Source: JAPLDB01 sp038230515
Lineage (GTDB): Bacteria; Bacteroidota; Bacteroidia; AKYH767-A; 2013-40CM-41-45
Reading direction: 5' to 3'
NCBI GenBank assembly: GCA_038230515.1
Contig: JBBRND010000005.1
Coordinates: forward strand, 62,001-126,000
Length of the DNA stretch: 64,000 bases
Shown: positions 52,301 through 60,459 of the stretch, in pieces
Layout: each line of letters begins with the position of its first letter
How positions within the stretch are numbered: the first letter of the stretch is position 1
Position numbers and translations under genes: made by a program
The notes under the pieces: model-generated
The model's database searches: none
Told to the model about the DNA's origin: nothing
What the model saw: only the letters and a program-made list of their open reading frames with translations

Positions 52301-54349
52301 GTGAAGCGATTAAGTTTTCTTTCTTCATTGTGCATTCTTCATTGTGCATTGTACATTTTTCTTTCCTGCTCCAACCAATCCTCACAATCCGATTCCACAC
52401 CAAATCAGTACGCTTCACTTTCTGATTCAACAAAGTACGTTGGCATCAACACGTGTCGTCAGTGTCACGAAGATCATTATGCCACGTTCATCAAAACAGG
52501 AATGGGATTGTCTTTTGATTCTGCTTCGCATAAAAAATCTTCTGCGAAGTTCGATCACGCATTCATCTACGATCACTACAAAGATTTTTATTACAAACCC
52601 TCGTGGCAGGGCGATTCACTTTACTTAAAAGAATATCGTCTCGAAGGCAAAGACACCATCTACCAGCGCACGGAACGCATCAGCTACATCGTTGGTTCAG
52701 GGCAGCACACCAATTCGCACATGATGAATGTGAATGGATACGTAAGCCAGGTTCCCGCCACGTTCTTCACACAGAAGGAAAAATGGGATCTGCCTCCCGG
52801 TTTCGAAAACGGTTTCAACTCACGCTTCTCACGCAAGATCGAACTCGAGTGCATGAGCTGTCACAATGCATATCCGAAAATTGTTTTGGGTTCAGAAAAT
52901 AAATACGAAAACATTCCGAACGGAATTGACTGCGAGCGCTGTCACGGCCCCGGCAGCGAACACGTAAAACAAAAGCAGGCAGGCAACCTCGTTGATATCG
53001 GTAAAGAAATTGATTACACCATTGTAAATCCTGCAAAACTTCCGATTGAGTTGCAGCTCGATGTCTGCCAGCGCTGCCATGTGCAAGGCAATGCCGTTCT
53101 CAAGGAAGGAAAATCATTTTACGATTTCCGCCCCGGCATGAAACTCAGCGATGTAATGGATGTGTACATGCCCGTTTACAAAGGCGATGAAAGCGAACAC
53201 ATCATGGCATCGCATGCGGAGCGCTTGAAGCAAAGTCAGTGCTTTATACAAAGCATGAAAAAAGCCGAAGCCACCAATCCCAATAAGAGCGCGCTGTTCC
53301 CGTACCAGAATGCAATGACCTGCGTAACGTGTCACAACCCGCACGTAAGCGTAAAGGAAACCGAGGCGTCACATTTTAATGACGTATGCAAAAGCTGCCA
53401 CCATGCAGCGCGCGAACAGGTACCCGTCACCAACGATGTTGCACACAGCAACCTCACCTGCGGAGGCGATGCAACTGCGCGGCAAAAAGTAAACGACAAC
53501 TGCGTATCGTGCCACATGCCGAAGAACGGAACCATAGACATACCTCACGTAAGCACCACCGATCACTTCATTCGCAAACCCGTAAAACCGGAAGAAGTAA
53601 AAAAGATAAAAGAATTTGTGACGCTTGTATGTATCAACAACCCGAATGCCGATCGTGTTTCAAGAGGCGAAGCGTATCTTAATTATTATGAGAAGTTTGA
53701 ATCGAAGTCAGCATATCTTCTCGACAGTTCGAAGAATTATTTTCCGGATGGTAACGATGACGATGTGAAATCCAATTTCAAAAACCTCATTCGCTTGGCT
53801 TATTTAAAAGGTGATTATGCGCTCGTCATCGGTTATACACAGCGGTTGCGCGATGTATTTTCTCTTCTCAACAGAAAAAACTTTTCGAATGATGATGCGT
53901 GGACGAGCTACCGCATAGGGGAAGCGTATTTCAGCTTCGACTATAAAGACCGCGCCATTAATTTTTTTCAGAATGCAGTAACCCTGGAACCTTATAACCT
54001 CGATTTCCGAAACAAGCTCGCTACTGCGCAGTTCCAGCTGGGGCGGCATGAGGACTCGCGGAAAAATCTGCAGTTCATCACCACCGAAAATCCGGAGTAT
54101 GCATCCGCTTATGTCAGCATGGGCTATCTTATTTTAACTGTAGACCACGATACGCAGCGCGCTGATAGTTTTTACGACCTCGCTCTCTCACTCGATCCCG
54201 ATAACGAACAAGCGCTTTTCAATAAGGCGGGTTCTCTTATTTATCTCAACAAAAACAAGGAAGCAAAGGTGATGCTGCTCAGGTTGCTGAAAGTGAATCC
54301 GCAGAATGCAAATGCAAAGCAGATGCTGGCGGGGTTAGGGAAGATTTGA
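52301..54349 (+). CDS. Multiheme c-type cytochrome lipoprotein with TPR domain
   Basis: A 682-residue protein from a GTG start. The signal peptide ends with YIFLSCSN, so lipidation at Cys23 is possible. Seven heme motifs are visible: CRQCH (near 52), CMSCH, CERCH, CQRCH, CVTCH, CKSCH and CVSCH, all in the first about 420 residues. The last about 170 residues form TPR repeats (YRIGEAYFSFDYKDRAINFF, LDFRNKLATAQFQLGRHEDS, ASAYVSMGYLIL). Such heptaheme-plus-TPR proteins are outer-membrane or periplasmic; the electron partner is unknown. The signal hydrophobic core is encoded by a word repeat (see findings). Confidence 0.9.
   Translation: MKRLSFLSSLCILHCALYIFLSCSNQSSQSDSTPNQYASLSDSTKYVGINTCRQCHEDHYATFIKTGMGLSFDSASHKKSSAKFDHAFIYDHYKDFYYKPSWQGDSLYLKEYRLEGKDTIYQRTERISYIVGSGQHTNSHMMNVNGYVSQVPATFFTQKEKWDLPPGFENGFNSRFSRKIELECMSCHNAYPKIVLGSENKYENIPNGIDCERCHGPGSEHVKQKQAGNLVDIGKEIDYTIVNPAKLPIELQLDVCQRCHVQGNAVLKEGKSFYDFRPGMKLSDVMDVYMPVYKGDESEHIMASHAERLKQSQCFIQSMKKAEATNPNKSALFPYQNAMTCVTCHNPHVSVKETEASHFNDVCKSCHHAAREQVPVTNDVAHSNLTCGGDATARQKVNDNCVSCHMPKNGTIDIPHVSTTDHFIRKPVKPEEVKKIKEFVTLVCINNPNADRVSRGEAYLNYYEKFESKSAYLLDSSKNYFPDGNDDDVKSNFKNLIRLAYLKGDYALVIGYTQRLRDVFSLLNRKNFSNDDAWTSYRIGEAYFSFDYKDRAINFFQNAVTLEPYNLDFRNKLATAQFQLGRHEDSRKNLQFITTENPEYASAYVSMGYLILTVDHDTQRADSFYDLALSLDPDNEQALFNKAGSLIYLNKNKEAKVMLLRLLKVNPQNANAKQMLAGLGKI
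52321..52360 (+). repeat. Degenerate word repeat inside the cytochrome signal peptide
   Basis: CATTGTGCATTCTTCATTGTGC and CATTGTACATT follow each other and encode the CILHCALYI part of the signal peptide. Confidence 0.55.
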
Positions 54350-54398
54350 GCAGGTATTTTAAAGATGCGGTTTATGTTTTTCAATCAATGATTCCCGT

Positions 54399-54406
54399 AT
54401 CTTTGA
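54399..54406 (+). promoter_or_regulatory. -7 element (TATCTTTG)
   Basis: A perfect TAnnTTTG octamer lies 34 bp before the ATG at 54441. No clear -33 TTTG is present. Confidence 0.5.
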
Positions 54407-54440
54407 TTTTTCTGTTTAATATTAATACTCAAAAACGCTA

Positions 54441-55892
54441 ATGACAAAAAATCTACTTACTCTATTCTTGTGCATTTCCTTCTTTGTTCCCGCGCAGAGC
54501 CAGATCACATGGGGCATGGCAATGAATCTTGCTTCATCCGCCTCTGGCAATATGCATCCGCGAATCGTTAATGATGCTACCGGAAATCCGTTGGTCATTT
54601 GGAATCATTCAAGCCGCGCCATGTTTTCAAGGTGGAACGGCAGTTCATTCTCAACTCCCGTTATGCTCAACACCGCTGCCATGATGGTGGCCGGAGCAAG
54701 CTGGATGGGACCTGATATTGCAGCGCATGGAGATACCGTCTATGCAGTATTCAAGTTGATGCCCGAAGCAGATACCTCAAGCCACATTTACATTGTCCAT
54801 TCATTTGATGGAGGCATTTCATTCTCCGCGCCTGTTCAGGTTGATAACATTGCAGATAGTATTTCAAGATTTCCAACAGTTACAATTGACAACTCAGGAA
54901 ATCCCATTGTAGCATTCATGAAGTTTGATGGTGCCTTCATGGATTCACGTTGGGTAGTCACTAGGTCTTCTGATTTTGGAAATACTTTTAATACAGATGT
55001 AAAAGCAAGCGGATGGAGTGGAGGAGTAATCTGCGATTGCTGCCCCGGGGCAATCGTAAATACCGGAAACAGTGTGCTTATGGTTTACCGCGATAACAAC
55101 AATAACGTTCGCGATGAGTGGGCTGGCATTTCTACTGATGGCGGAAACACATTCACATCAGGTATGCCCATTGATCAAAACAACTGGGTGCTTTCCAACT
55201 GCCCAGGCAGCGGACCCGATGCTGTAATTGCAGGAGATTCTCTTTACACCGTTTACATGAGTGCTGCAACCGGAAGTTCACTCGTTTATTTCAGCGCCAC
55301 CTCTATAAGCGCCATGCAGGGAAGCATTGGATACCCTGTTACAGGAAGTTTTGCCGGACTCGCAGTACAAAATTTTCCACGCATTGCAACAGATGGAACA
55401 GCAATGGCAATCGGTTGGCAGCAAAATGTAAACGGAACCGATCAGTTCGCTTTGATGTTTACAAACGATATTACCAATGGATTTCCTGCCGGCTATGATA
55501 CCGTTGATCTTGGTGATGTAGTAAATGTAGATTTAGAAATTGTTGACGGAAAAATTATTGTTGTCTGGGAAGATGATAATGCAGGTACCATTAAATATCG
55601 CACAGGAACTTTTAATTCTACAACGGGCATTAAAGAGAATACTTCTCAAAATCATTTCAGCATTTTTCCCAACCCCGCTTCCGGTTTTGCAGAAGTGAAA
55701 TTTACAGGAACCCATCCAGAATCGCGGGCCGTAGTGACTGATGTAACCGGCAAAGAAATTCTTCATACCGACATTTCAGCTACTGAAAACAAGATGCTGA
55801 TAAGCACGCAGGAACTCAGCAACGGAATTTATTTCATTACTCTTCTCAGCGAAAATTCTGTTGCAAGACAAAAAATTAGTGTTCAGCATTAA
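54441..55892 (+). CDS. T9SS-secreted BNR/sialidase-like protein
   Basis: A 483-residue protein with a signal peptide (NLLTLFLCISFFVPAQS). The body is a propeller with BNR/Asp-box-like motifs: STDGGNTFTS near residue 236, HSFDGGISFS near 127 and SDFGNTFN near 183. The last about 75 residues are a type A T9SS sorting domain (IFPNPASGFA, GIYFITLLSEN). The catalytic residues of true sialidases are not evident, so binding is more likely than hydrolysis. The stop touches the ATG of the next gene. Confidence 0.85.
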   Translation: MTKNLLTLFLCISFFVPAQSQITWGMAMNLASSASGNMHPRIVNDATGNPLVIWNHSSRAMFSRWNGSSFSTPVMLNTAAMMVAGASWMGPDIAAHGDTVYAVFKLMPEADTSSHIYIVHSFDGGISFSAPVQVDNIADSISRFPTVTIDNSGNPIVAFMKFDGAFMDSRWVVTRSSDFGNTFNTDVKASGWSGGVICDCCPGAIVNTGNSVLMVYRDNNNNVRDEWAGISTDGGNTFTSGMPIDQNNWVLSNCPGSGPDAVIAGDSLYTVYMSAATGSSLVYFSATSISAMQGSIGYPVTGSFAGLAVQNFPRIATDGTAMAIGWQQNVNGTDQFALMFTNDITNGFPAGYDTVDLGDVVNVDLEIVDGKIIVVWEDDNAGTIKYRTGTFNSTTGIKENTSQNHFSIFPNPASGFAEVKFTGTHPESRAVVTDVTGKEILHTDISATENKMLISTQELSNGIYFITLLSENSVARQKISVQH

Positions 55893-56474
55893 ATGGACTC
55901 AGGCGTTTCCACTTCTTTTCCCGATTCGCTGAAAGTAAAAGACGCCCTACAGATTTATTTCTCTCTCTATCATTTTAAAAATGGCGGCTACAACCTCAAA
56001 TGGTTCAAAATAAAGGTGGGTGCCCTCTATCTTCCGCTTCCCGATATTAAAGCGCGGGTGGACGCGGTAAAAATTCACGACCTCCATCACCTTGTTACTC
56101 AATACAAAGCAACCTACAGGGGCGAAGCTGAAATAGGCGCGTGGGAAATCGCTTCTGGCTGCGAAAAATATTCCGTGGCATGGCTGCTCAACCTCGGCTC
56201 TGTTTTAGTCGGAATGCTTTTCTATCCCCGCGCATTATTGCAGGCATTTTTAAGAGGAAGGAGAGCCGCTACCAATCTCTATTACAACACCACTTACAAC
56301 GAAGCGCTCCTCACCAAAACCGTAGGAGAGCTTAGAGCAACCATTGATGTTGACTCAGCAAAAAGAAACACCCCAAATGATTACCTACTCTTCTTTCTAT
56401 GTTGCCTTGTCGCACTGGTCTATCATGCAGCGGTTTTGGGTTTGCTGGTGGCTGTGGTTTGTAAATTTTTCTAA
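55893..56474 (+). CDS. Coq4-like zinc-motif membrane protein
   Basis: A 193-residue protein with a soluble first half and hydrophobic stretches at about residues 93-115 (LLNLGSVLVGMLFYP) and 163-193 (LLFFLCCLVALVYHAAVLGLL). Residues 62-78 carry HDLHH followed by eleven residues and Glu78, the exact HDxxH-x11-E pattern of the Coq4 zinc site. In eukaryotes and proteobacteria Coq4 acts in ubiquinone synthesis. Bacteroidota normally use menaquinone, so the substrate here is uncertain. It starts directly after the preceding T9SS gene stop. Confidence 0.6.
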   Translation: MDSGVSTSFPDSLKVKDALQIYFSLYHFKNGGYNLKWFKIKVGALYLPLPDIKARVDAVKIHDLHHLVTQYKATYRGEAEIGAWEIASGCEKYSVAWLLNLGSVLVGMLFYPRALLQAFLRGRRAATNLYYNTTYNEALLTKTVGELRATIDVDSAKRNTPNDYLLFFLCCLVALVYHAAVLGLLVAVVCKFF

Positions 56475-56551
56475 TCACCTGCCATTTTGGTTTCTTGCGC
56501 TAATTATTTTTCTCAGTCCTCAAAGTCCCAACACCCAGGATTTTATCATAG

Positions 56552-56580
56552 CCCACGGTTTCAACCGTGGGATTTTTATT
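56552..56580 (+). terminator. REP-like palindrome and terminator
   Basis: CCCACGGTT / AACCGTGGG with a 2-nt loop, followed by ATTTTTATT, makes a good terminator after the Coq4-like gene. The sequence resembles widespread REP-type palindromes associated with IS200-like (RAYT) transposases; none is present here. Confidence 0.6.
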
Positions 56581-56776
56581 CGCGACCTCTCCCGTGCTGG
56601 CCATTAGGTTTGCCCGTGCCGAGTCCAACTGCCATTCCACTTCTGTCTCTAATTAATTTTCTCAGTCCCCCCAAGCCCCCTACCCTCAACAAAAAAGTCT
56701 GCCTCACAGCGAACTAAATTGATAACACCTTTTTGATAAATCCGATACCAAAGTAACCACCAAACCAATCTAACGC

Positions 56777-57133
56777 TCAATAGCTTCTCAACAACACATA
56801 AATTCGAATAAAATCAACATCTTTACAAAAACGAGCCATCTCTTTTGATATTCGAGCTACCTCAATCGCATATCGAACTGCCTCTTTTGATAAACGAGCC
56901 GCCTCAATCGCACATCGAGCCGCCTCTTTTGATAAACGAGCTGCTTCAATCGCACATCGAGCCGCCTCTTTTGATAAACGAGCCGTCTCAATCACACATC
57001 GAGCCGCCTCTTTTGATAAACGAGCCGCCTCAATCGCATATCGAGCTGCCTCTTTTGACAAACGAGCCGCCTCAATCGCATATCGAGCTGCCTCTTTTGA
57101 TAAACGAGTCGCCTCAATCGCACATCGAGCCAC
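56777..57133 (-). CDS. Possible heptad-repeat protein read from the array (doubtful)
   Basis: A GTG at 57131-57133 opens a 118-residue frame made of AARLSKE/AARYAIE heptads that would form an amphipathic helix, ending in an unrelated 18-residue tail. It has no promoter, no coupled neighbour and the opposite strand is also open, so chance opening is likely. A 14-residue repeat protein with the same unit length (30594-31031) is better supported. Confidence 0.25.
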   Translation of the reverse strand: MARCAIEATRLSKEAARYAIEAARLSKEAARYAIEAARLSKEAARCVIETARLSKEAARCAIEAARLSKEAARCAIEAARLSKEAVRYAIEVARISKEMARFCKDVDFIRIYVLLRSY

Positions 57134-57167
57134 CTCTTTCTTATACCACGCTGCCTCTTTTTAATTC
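56832..57167. repeat. 21-bp-period array, 16 half-units alternating in pairs (42 bp)
   Basis: Half-units begin with CGAGCCGCCTC or close variants and end alternately in AATCGCACAT and TTTTGATAAA. Starts are 56832, 56853, 56874 and so on every 21 bp to 57147. The flanking units are more diverged. Because 21 is a multiple of three, several frames stay open on both strands; the minus strand gives a heptad protein (SKEAARYAIEAARL units). Confidence 0.9.
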
Positions 57168-57363
57168 AAATAAAACTCTTTATCACTTCAATTCACCTCA
57201 ATCAACAATGGCAAACTTCCATTCATTCAATCCTCGCAATCATATTAATCCCATCAATCGCAGTTCAGACAAGCAAATCCTCCAACTTCTCTGTAAGATT
57301 CCCCCCTATATTTATCCGGCAATTTCAAACCCTCACATATATTTAGAACTTAATTGCAATGCG

Positions 57364-59907
57364 ATGAAAAAAATCTACTTCCCTAAGCACACTTCACGAA
57401 AGATTTTCACTTTCCTGTTTGCAGTAGTATCAATGATTGCGCAGGCGCAATATCCCGCCAGCTTCAGTTCGCGCGGAGTAGGTGGGGGCGGTGCGCTCTT
57501 TTCGCCAAGCATAAATCCCGTTAACGAAGATGAATGTTACATCGCCTGCGACATGAGCGAACTTTTCCATTCTCCCGATTACTGCTTGAGCTATGATGAA
57601 ATTGATTTCAGAAAACTTCAGGCAGGGCACAACACTAAAATGGTCTTCACCAATAATGTCAACATCCTTTACACAGTTGATTACAGCAACAACCAGATAC
57701 AACCAGTAAAGAGCACAGATGGCGGACAAACATGGACTGTCCTTCCCGGAAACCCAGATGCAAGCCAGGAAACCTTCGGCATCTTTGCCGACTATAATAA
57801 TCCAAACCGCGTCATCATTGCATATTACGGCACCATCTATCTAAGCAATGACGGAGGCAACACCTTTGCTGATATACATGACGCTGTAAACAACGGTTCG
57901 GGCGCATTAGTTGGCGGAGTTTTCTTTGACGGGCAGCACATCTACATCGGCACCAATGACGGTTTACTCGTTAGCCCAAACGGAGGAACAAGTTTTACCG
58001 TGGATGCAAGCACAGGCATAGCAGCAGGACAGCAGATATTTTCTTTTGCCGGAGCAAAGCAGGGAAACACCACGCGCTTTTTTATTCTTACTGCCGCTGC
58101 CATTGACATTTATGTGGGTTTGATGGGTTGGGATTACTGGGGTTTCATCCGTGGTGTTTATAGCATGGATTATGGAAGCAACGCATGGACCAACCGCCTT
58201 CCCGGAATCATCACCGCGCAGGATTATCTTATGTATGTAGCCATGGCAGCGAATGATACCGGCACTGCATACCTCGCGGGCGCCACCAACTTAGGCGAAC
58301 CGAATTTGATGAGATGGAGAAGCACCACCAGTCAATGGCAGCACGTTTTTCAAACGGGCGGCAACCAGAATGTTTATACAGGATGGAGCGGTTCGGGTGG
58401 CGATCATGGCTGGAGTTTTCCTGAATGTTTCTTCGGAATTGCAGTGGCACCTTTTAATTCTTCGAAAGTAATTGTTACTGATTTTTCATGCGTCCATAAA
58501 ACAAGCGATGGAGGAGTAACATGGCAGCAGGCATATCTCTCTTCTACAGATCAGCATCCGGCAGGTAGCACTACACCCCAGCATCAAACATACCACAGCA
58601 GCGGCATTGAGAACACTACGTGCTGGCAGGTTTTCTGGCGGGATCAAACCCACATGCTCAGCGCCTTTAGCGATATTACAGCCGTGCGAAGTGATGATGG
58701 TGGAAACGCATGGTCATTCAATTACACAGGCATTGGCATAAACACCGTGTATCGCATTGCGAAAAACATTTCGAACAGCACACTGTATGCAGCCACCTCT
58801 TCCATCCACGATATGTATCAAAGCACGCGGCTGCAGGATGCAACCATTGATGCAGCAAATGCAACCGGAAAAGTTTTATTTTCTACTGATAACGGTTCGA
58901 CATGGCAAACGCTTCACGACTTTGCTCATCCTGTTTACTGGATTACTCCTGACCCGAACAATGCAAACCGCATGTATGCAAGTGTAGTGAATCATGGGGC
59001 AAACCTTGGCGGCATCTGGGTTTCCAGCGACATCAACAACGGAGCAACATCTACCTGGACGCGCATTACTCCTCCGGGAAGAACAGAAGGACATCCCGGA
59101 AATATTCAGGTATTGAATGACGGAACGGTGTTGTGCACATTCAACGGAAGAAGAAATCCTGCAGGTTCATTCACGCAAAGTTCCGGTGTGTTTATTTACA
59201 ATCCCGGCTTGCAGCAATGGAGTGACAAGAGTGACTCACGAATGTTTTACTGGACGCAGGATGTAGTGGTCGATCCGAATGATGCTACACAGAACACATG
59301 GTATGCGGGAGTGTACAATGGTTGGGGTGGTCCGCCAAATGGTTTAGGCGGCTCATACAAATCAACTGACAGAGGAAGCACATGGACAAGATTGAGTTCG
59401 ATAGAGGGAGTTACATCCATCACTTTCAATCCCACAAATGCTGATCAGGTTTTTGTTGCAACAGAAACAGACGGATTGCTTACAAGTACTAACATCAACT
59501 CTTCAGTGCCAACATTTCAATCCGTGCCGGCTTATCCATTCCGTCAGCCGCAAAGAATATTCTTCAATCCATACAATTCAAATGAGATGTGGGTAAGCAG
59601 CTTCGGAAACGGAATGAAAGTGGGCAATATGATTGCAACAGAAGTTACGTTTACTAAACCCGAAAAAGGTGGCTTTGAGATTTATCCGAATCCTGTGAAA
59701 GATAAATTCACGATTCACGATTCACGATTCACAATGGGAACAGCAGAAATTAAAGTGTATAACATGTTGGGAGTGGCAGTTCAATCCGAAATCAAGAATC
59801 AAAAATCAGAAATGAGTGTTGACGTTCACGCGTTGCCATCAGGAATTTATTTTGTGAACATCCGTACCAACGAAAAAGAGTACAGGCAAAAACTGATTAT
59901 CGAGTAG
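57364..59907 (+). CDS. T9SS-secreted large BNR-propeller protein
   Basis: An 847-residue protein from the ATG at 57364, which opens a proper signal peptide (KIFTFLFAVVSMIAQAQ). Upstream in-frame codons belong to the repeat array and are excluded. The body has two or more BNR/sortilin-like propellers: STDGGQTWTVLPGN near residue 118, SNDGGNTFADI, TSDGGVTWQQ near 380, STDNGSTWQTL, STDRGSTWTRL. The end is a type A T9SS sorting domain (IYPNPVKDKF, GIYFVNIRT). It resembles glycosidase-like or adhesive surface proteins without visible catalytic residues. The sorting domain contains a word repeat. Confidence 0.88.
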   Translation: MKKIYFPKHTSRKIFTFLFAVVSMIAQAQYPASFSSRGVGGGGALFSPSINPVNEDECYIACDMSELFHSPDYCLSYDEIDFRKLQAGHNTKMVFTNNVNILYTVDYSNNQIQPVKSTDGGQTWTVLPGNPDASQETFGIFADYNNPNRVIIAYYGTIYLSNDGGNTFADIHDAVNNGSGALVGGVFFDGQHIYIGTNDGLLVSPNGGTSFTVDASTGIAAGQQIFSFAGAKQGNTTRFFILTAAAIDIYVGLMGWDYWGFIRGVYSMDYGSNAWTNRLPGIITAQDYLMYVAMAANDTGTAYLAGATNLGEPNLMRWRSTTSQWQHVFQTGGNQNVYTGWSGSGGDHGWSFPECFFGIAVAPFNSSKVIVTDFSCVHKTSDGGVTWQQAYLSSTDQHPAGSTTPQHQTYHSSGIENTTCWQVFWRDQTHMLSAFSDITAVRSDDGGNAWSFNYTGIGINTVYRIAKNISNSTLYAATSSIHDMYQSTRLQDATIDAANATGKVLFSTDNGSTWQTLHDFAHPVYWITPDPNNANRMYASVVNHGANLGGIWVSSDINNGATSTWTRITPPGRTEGHPGNIQVLNDGTVLCTFNGRRNPAGSFTQSSGVFIYNPGLQQWSDKSDSRMFYWTQDVVVDPNDATQNTWYAGVYNGWGGPPNGLGGSYKSTDRGSTWTRLSSIEGVTSITFNPTNADQVFVATETDGLLTSTNINSSVPTFQSVPAYPFRQPQRIFFNPYNSNEMWVSSFGNGMKVGNMIATEVTFTKPEKGGFEIYPNPVKDKFTIHDSRFTMGTAEIKVYNMLGVAVQSEIKNQKSEMSVDVHALPSGIYFVNIRTNEKEYRQKLIIE
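59706..59732 (+). repeat. Direct word repeat inside the T9SS domain
   Basis: ATTCACGATTCACGATTCAC, a threefold 9-bp word, encodes FTIHDSRFT in the sorting domain of the 57364 gene. Confidence 0.6.
59781..59813 (+). repeat. Second word repeat inside the T9SS domain
   Basis: The words AATCCGA, AATCAAG, AATCAAA and AATCAGA encode the IKNQKSE stretch of the same domain. Confidence 0.45.
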
Positions 59908-60361
59908 CGAAAATCTGCTCGATCTTTTTTCTGCGATAGCGGAAGATGCGTTCGATTCTCTTTCGTACAATTGCATTGTTGATTAGATCGCCAAACGGTT
60001 CGTAGCCGATCTTGTAGTGGATTTCATCAGCCATTTCAATACCACCCACCACTTCAGTGAGGAAATGCTGATGACGCCACATCTTGTATGGACCCTTGCG
60101 TTGCTCATCAATAAAGTAAACCGGAGCGCGCACTTCTTTTATTTCCGAAATCCACTTCACACGGATGTTCCACAGCGGAGAAACATTGTAAGCAATGAGC
60201 TGCCCCGTAAAAACTTTTTCGCTTGTAAGAGTGGAAATGATCCTGAACTTTAGTTGCGCAGGCGTTATGAAAGCAAGATTTTTCGGAGAAGAAAAAAACT
60301 CCCATGCCTGTTCAAGTGAGGTGGGAATAAGTTGTGTGGTTTTGAAAACGTGAACACTCAT
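59897..60361 (-). CDS. SRPBCC ligand-binding protein
   Basis: A 154-residue protein from the ATG at 60359-60361; an extension of 17 residues to 60412 is basic and lacks support. It has the SRPBCC cyclase/dehydrase layout: VFKTTQLIPTSLEQAWEFF at the start, then SPKNLAFITP, the VKWISEIKEVRAP strand and a C-terminal helix (RIFRYRRKKIEQIF). The ligand is unknown. It overlaps the T9SS gene end by 11 bp. Confidence 0.85.
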   Translation of the reverse strand: MSVHVFKTTQLIPTSLEQAWEFFSSPKNLAFITPAQLKFRIISTLTSEKVFTGQLIAYNVSPLWNIRVKWISEIKEVRAPVYFIDEQRKGPYKMWRHQHFLTEVVGGIEMADEIHYKIGYEPFGDLINNAIVRKRIERIFRYRRKKIEQIFATR

Positions 60362-60394
60362 TGTATAAATTTTCTGCCGCAAATATCTGCAATC

Positions 60395-60402
60395 TATTTT
60401 TG
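60395..60402 (+). promoter_or_regulatory. -7 element (TATTTTTG) of the mazG gene
   Basis: A TAnnTTTG octamer lies 58 bp before the mazG ATG at 60460. A -33 TTTC lies near 60371. Confidence 0.45.
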
Positions 60403-60459
60403 AGAAAGTCAACTTTATTCGAAGAAGTTATCCGTTATTTGTTATTCGAAATAAAAATT

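Larger units (their letters stand above)
56475..57363. other. Repeat-rich gene-free interval
   Basis: These 889 bp contain a REP-like palindrome (56552-56571), some GC-rich text near 56590-56650, and a 16-unit 21-bp-period array (56832-57167). Nothing here is convincingly a gene. The upstream part of the frame entering the 57364 gene is open only because the array has a 3n period. Confidence 0.6.

Noticed and set aside
56845..57363. N-terminal extension of the 57364 gene
   Set aside because: It is the 21-bp array read in an open frame; a proper signal peptide starts at 57364.
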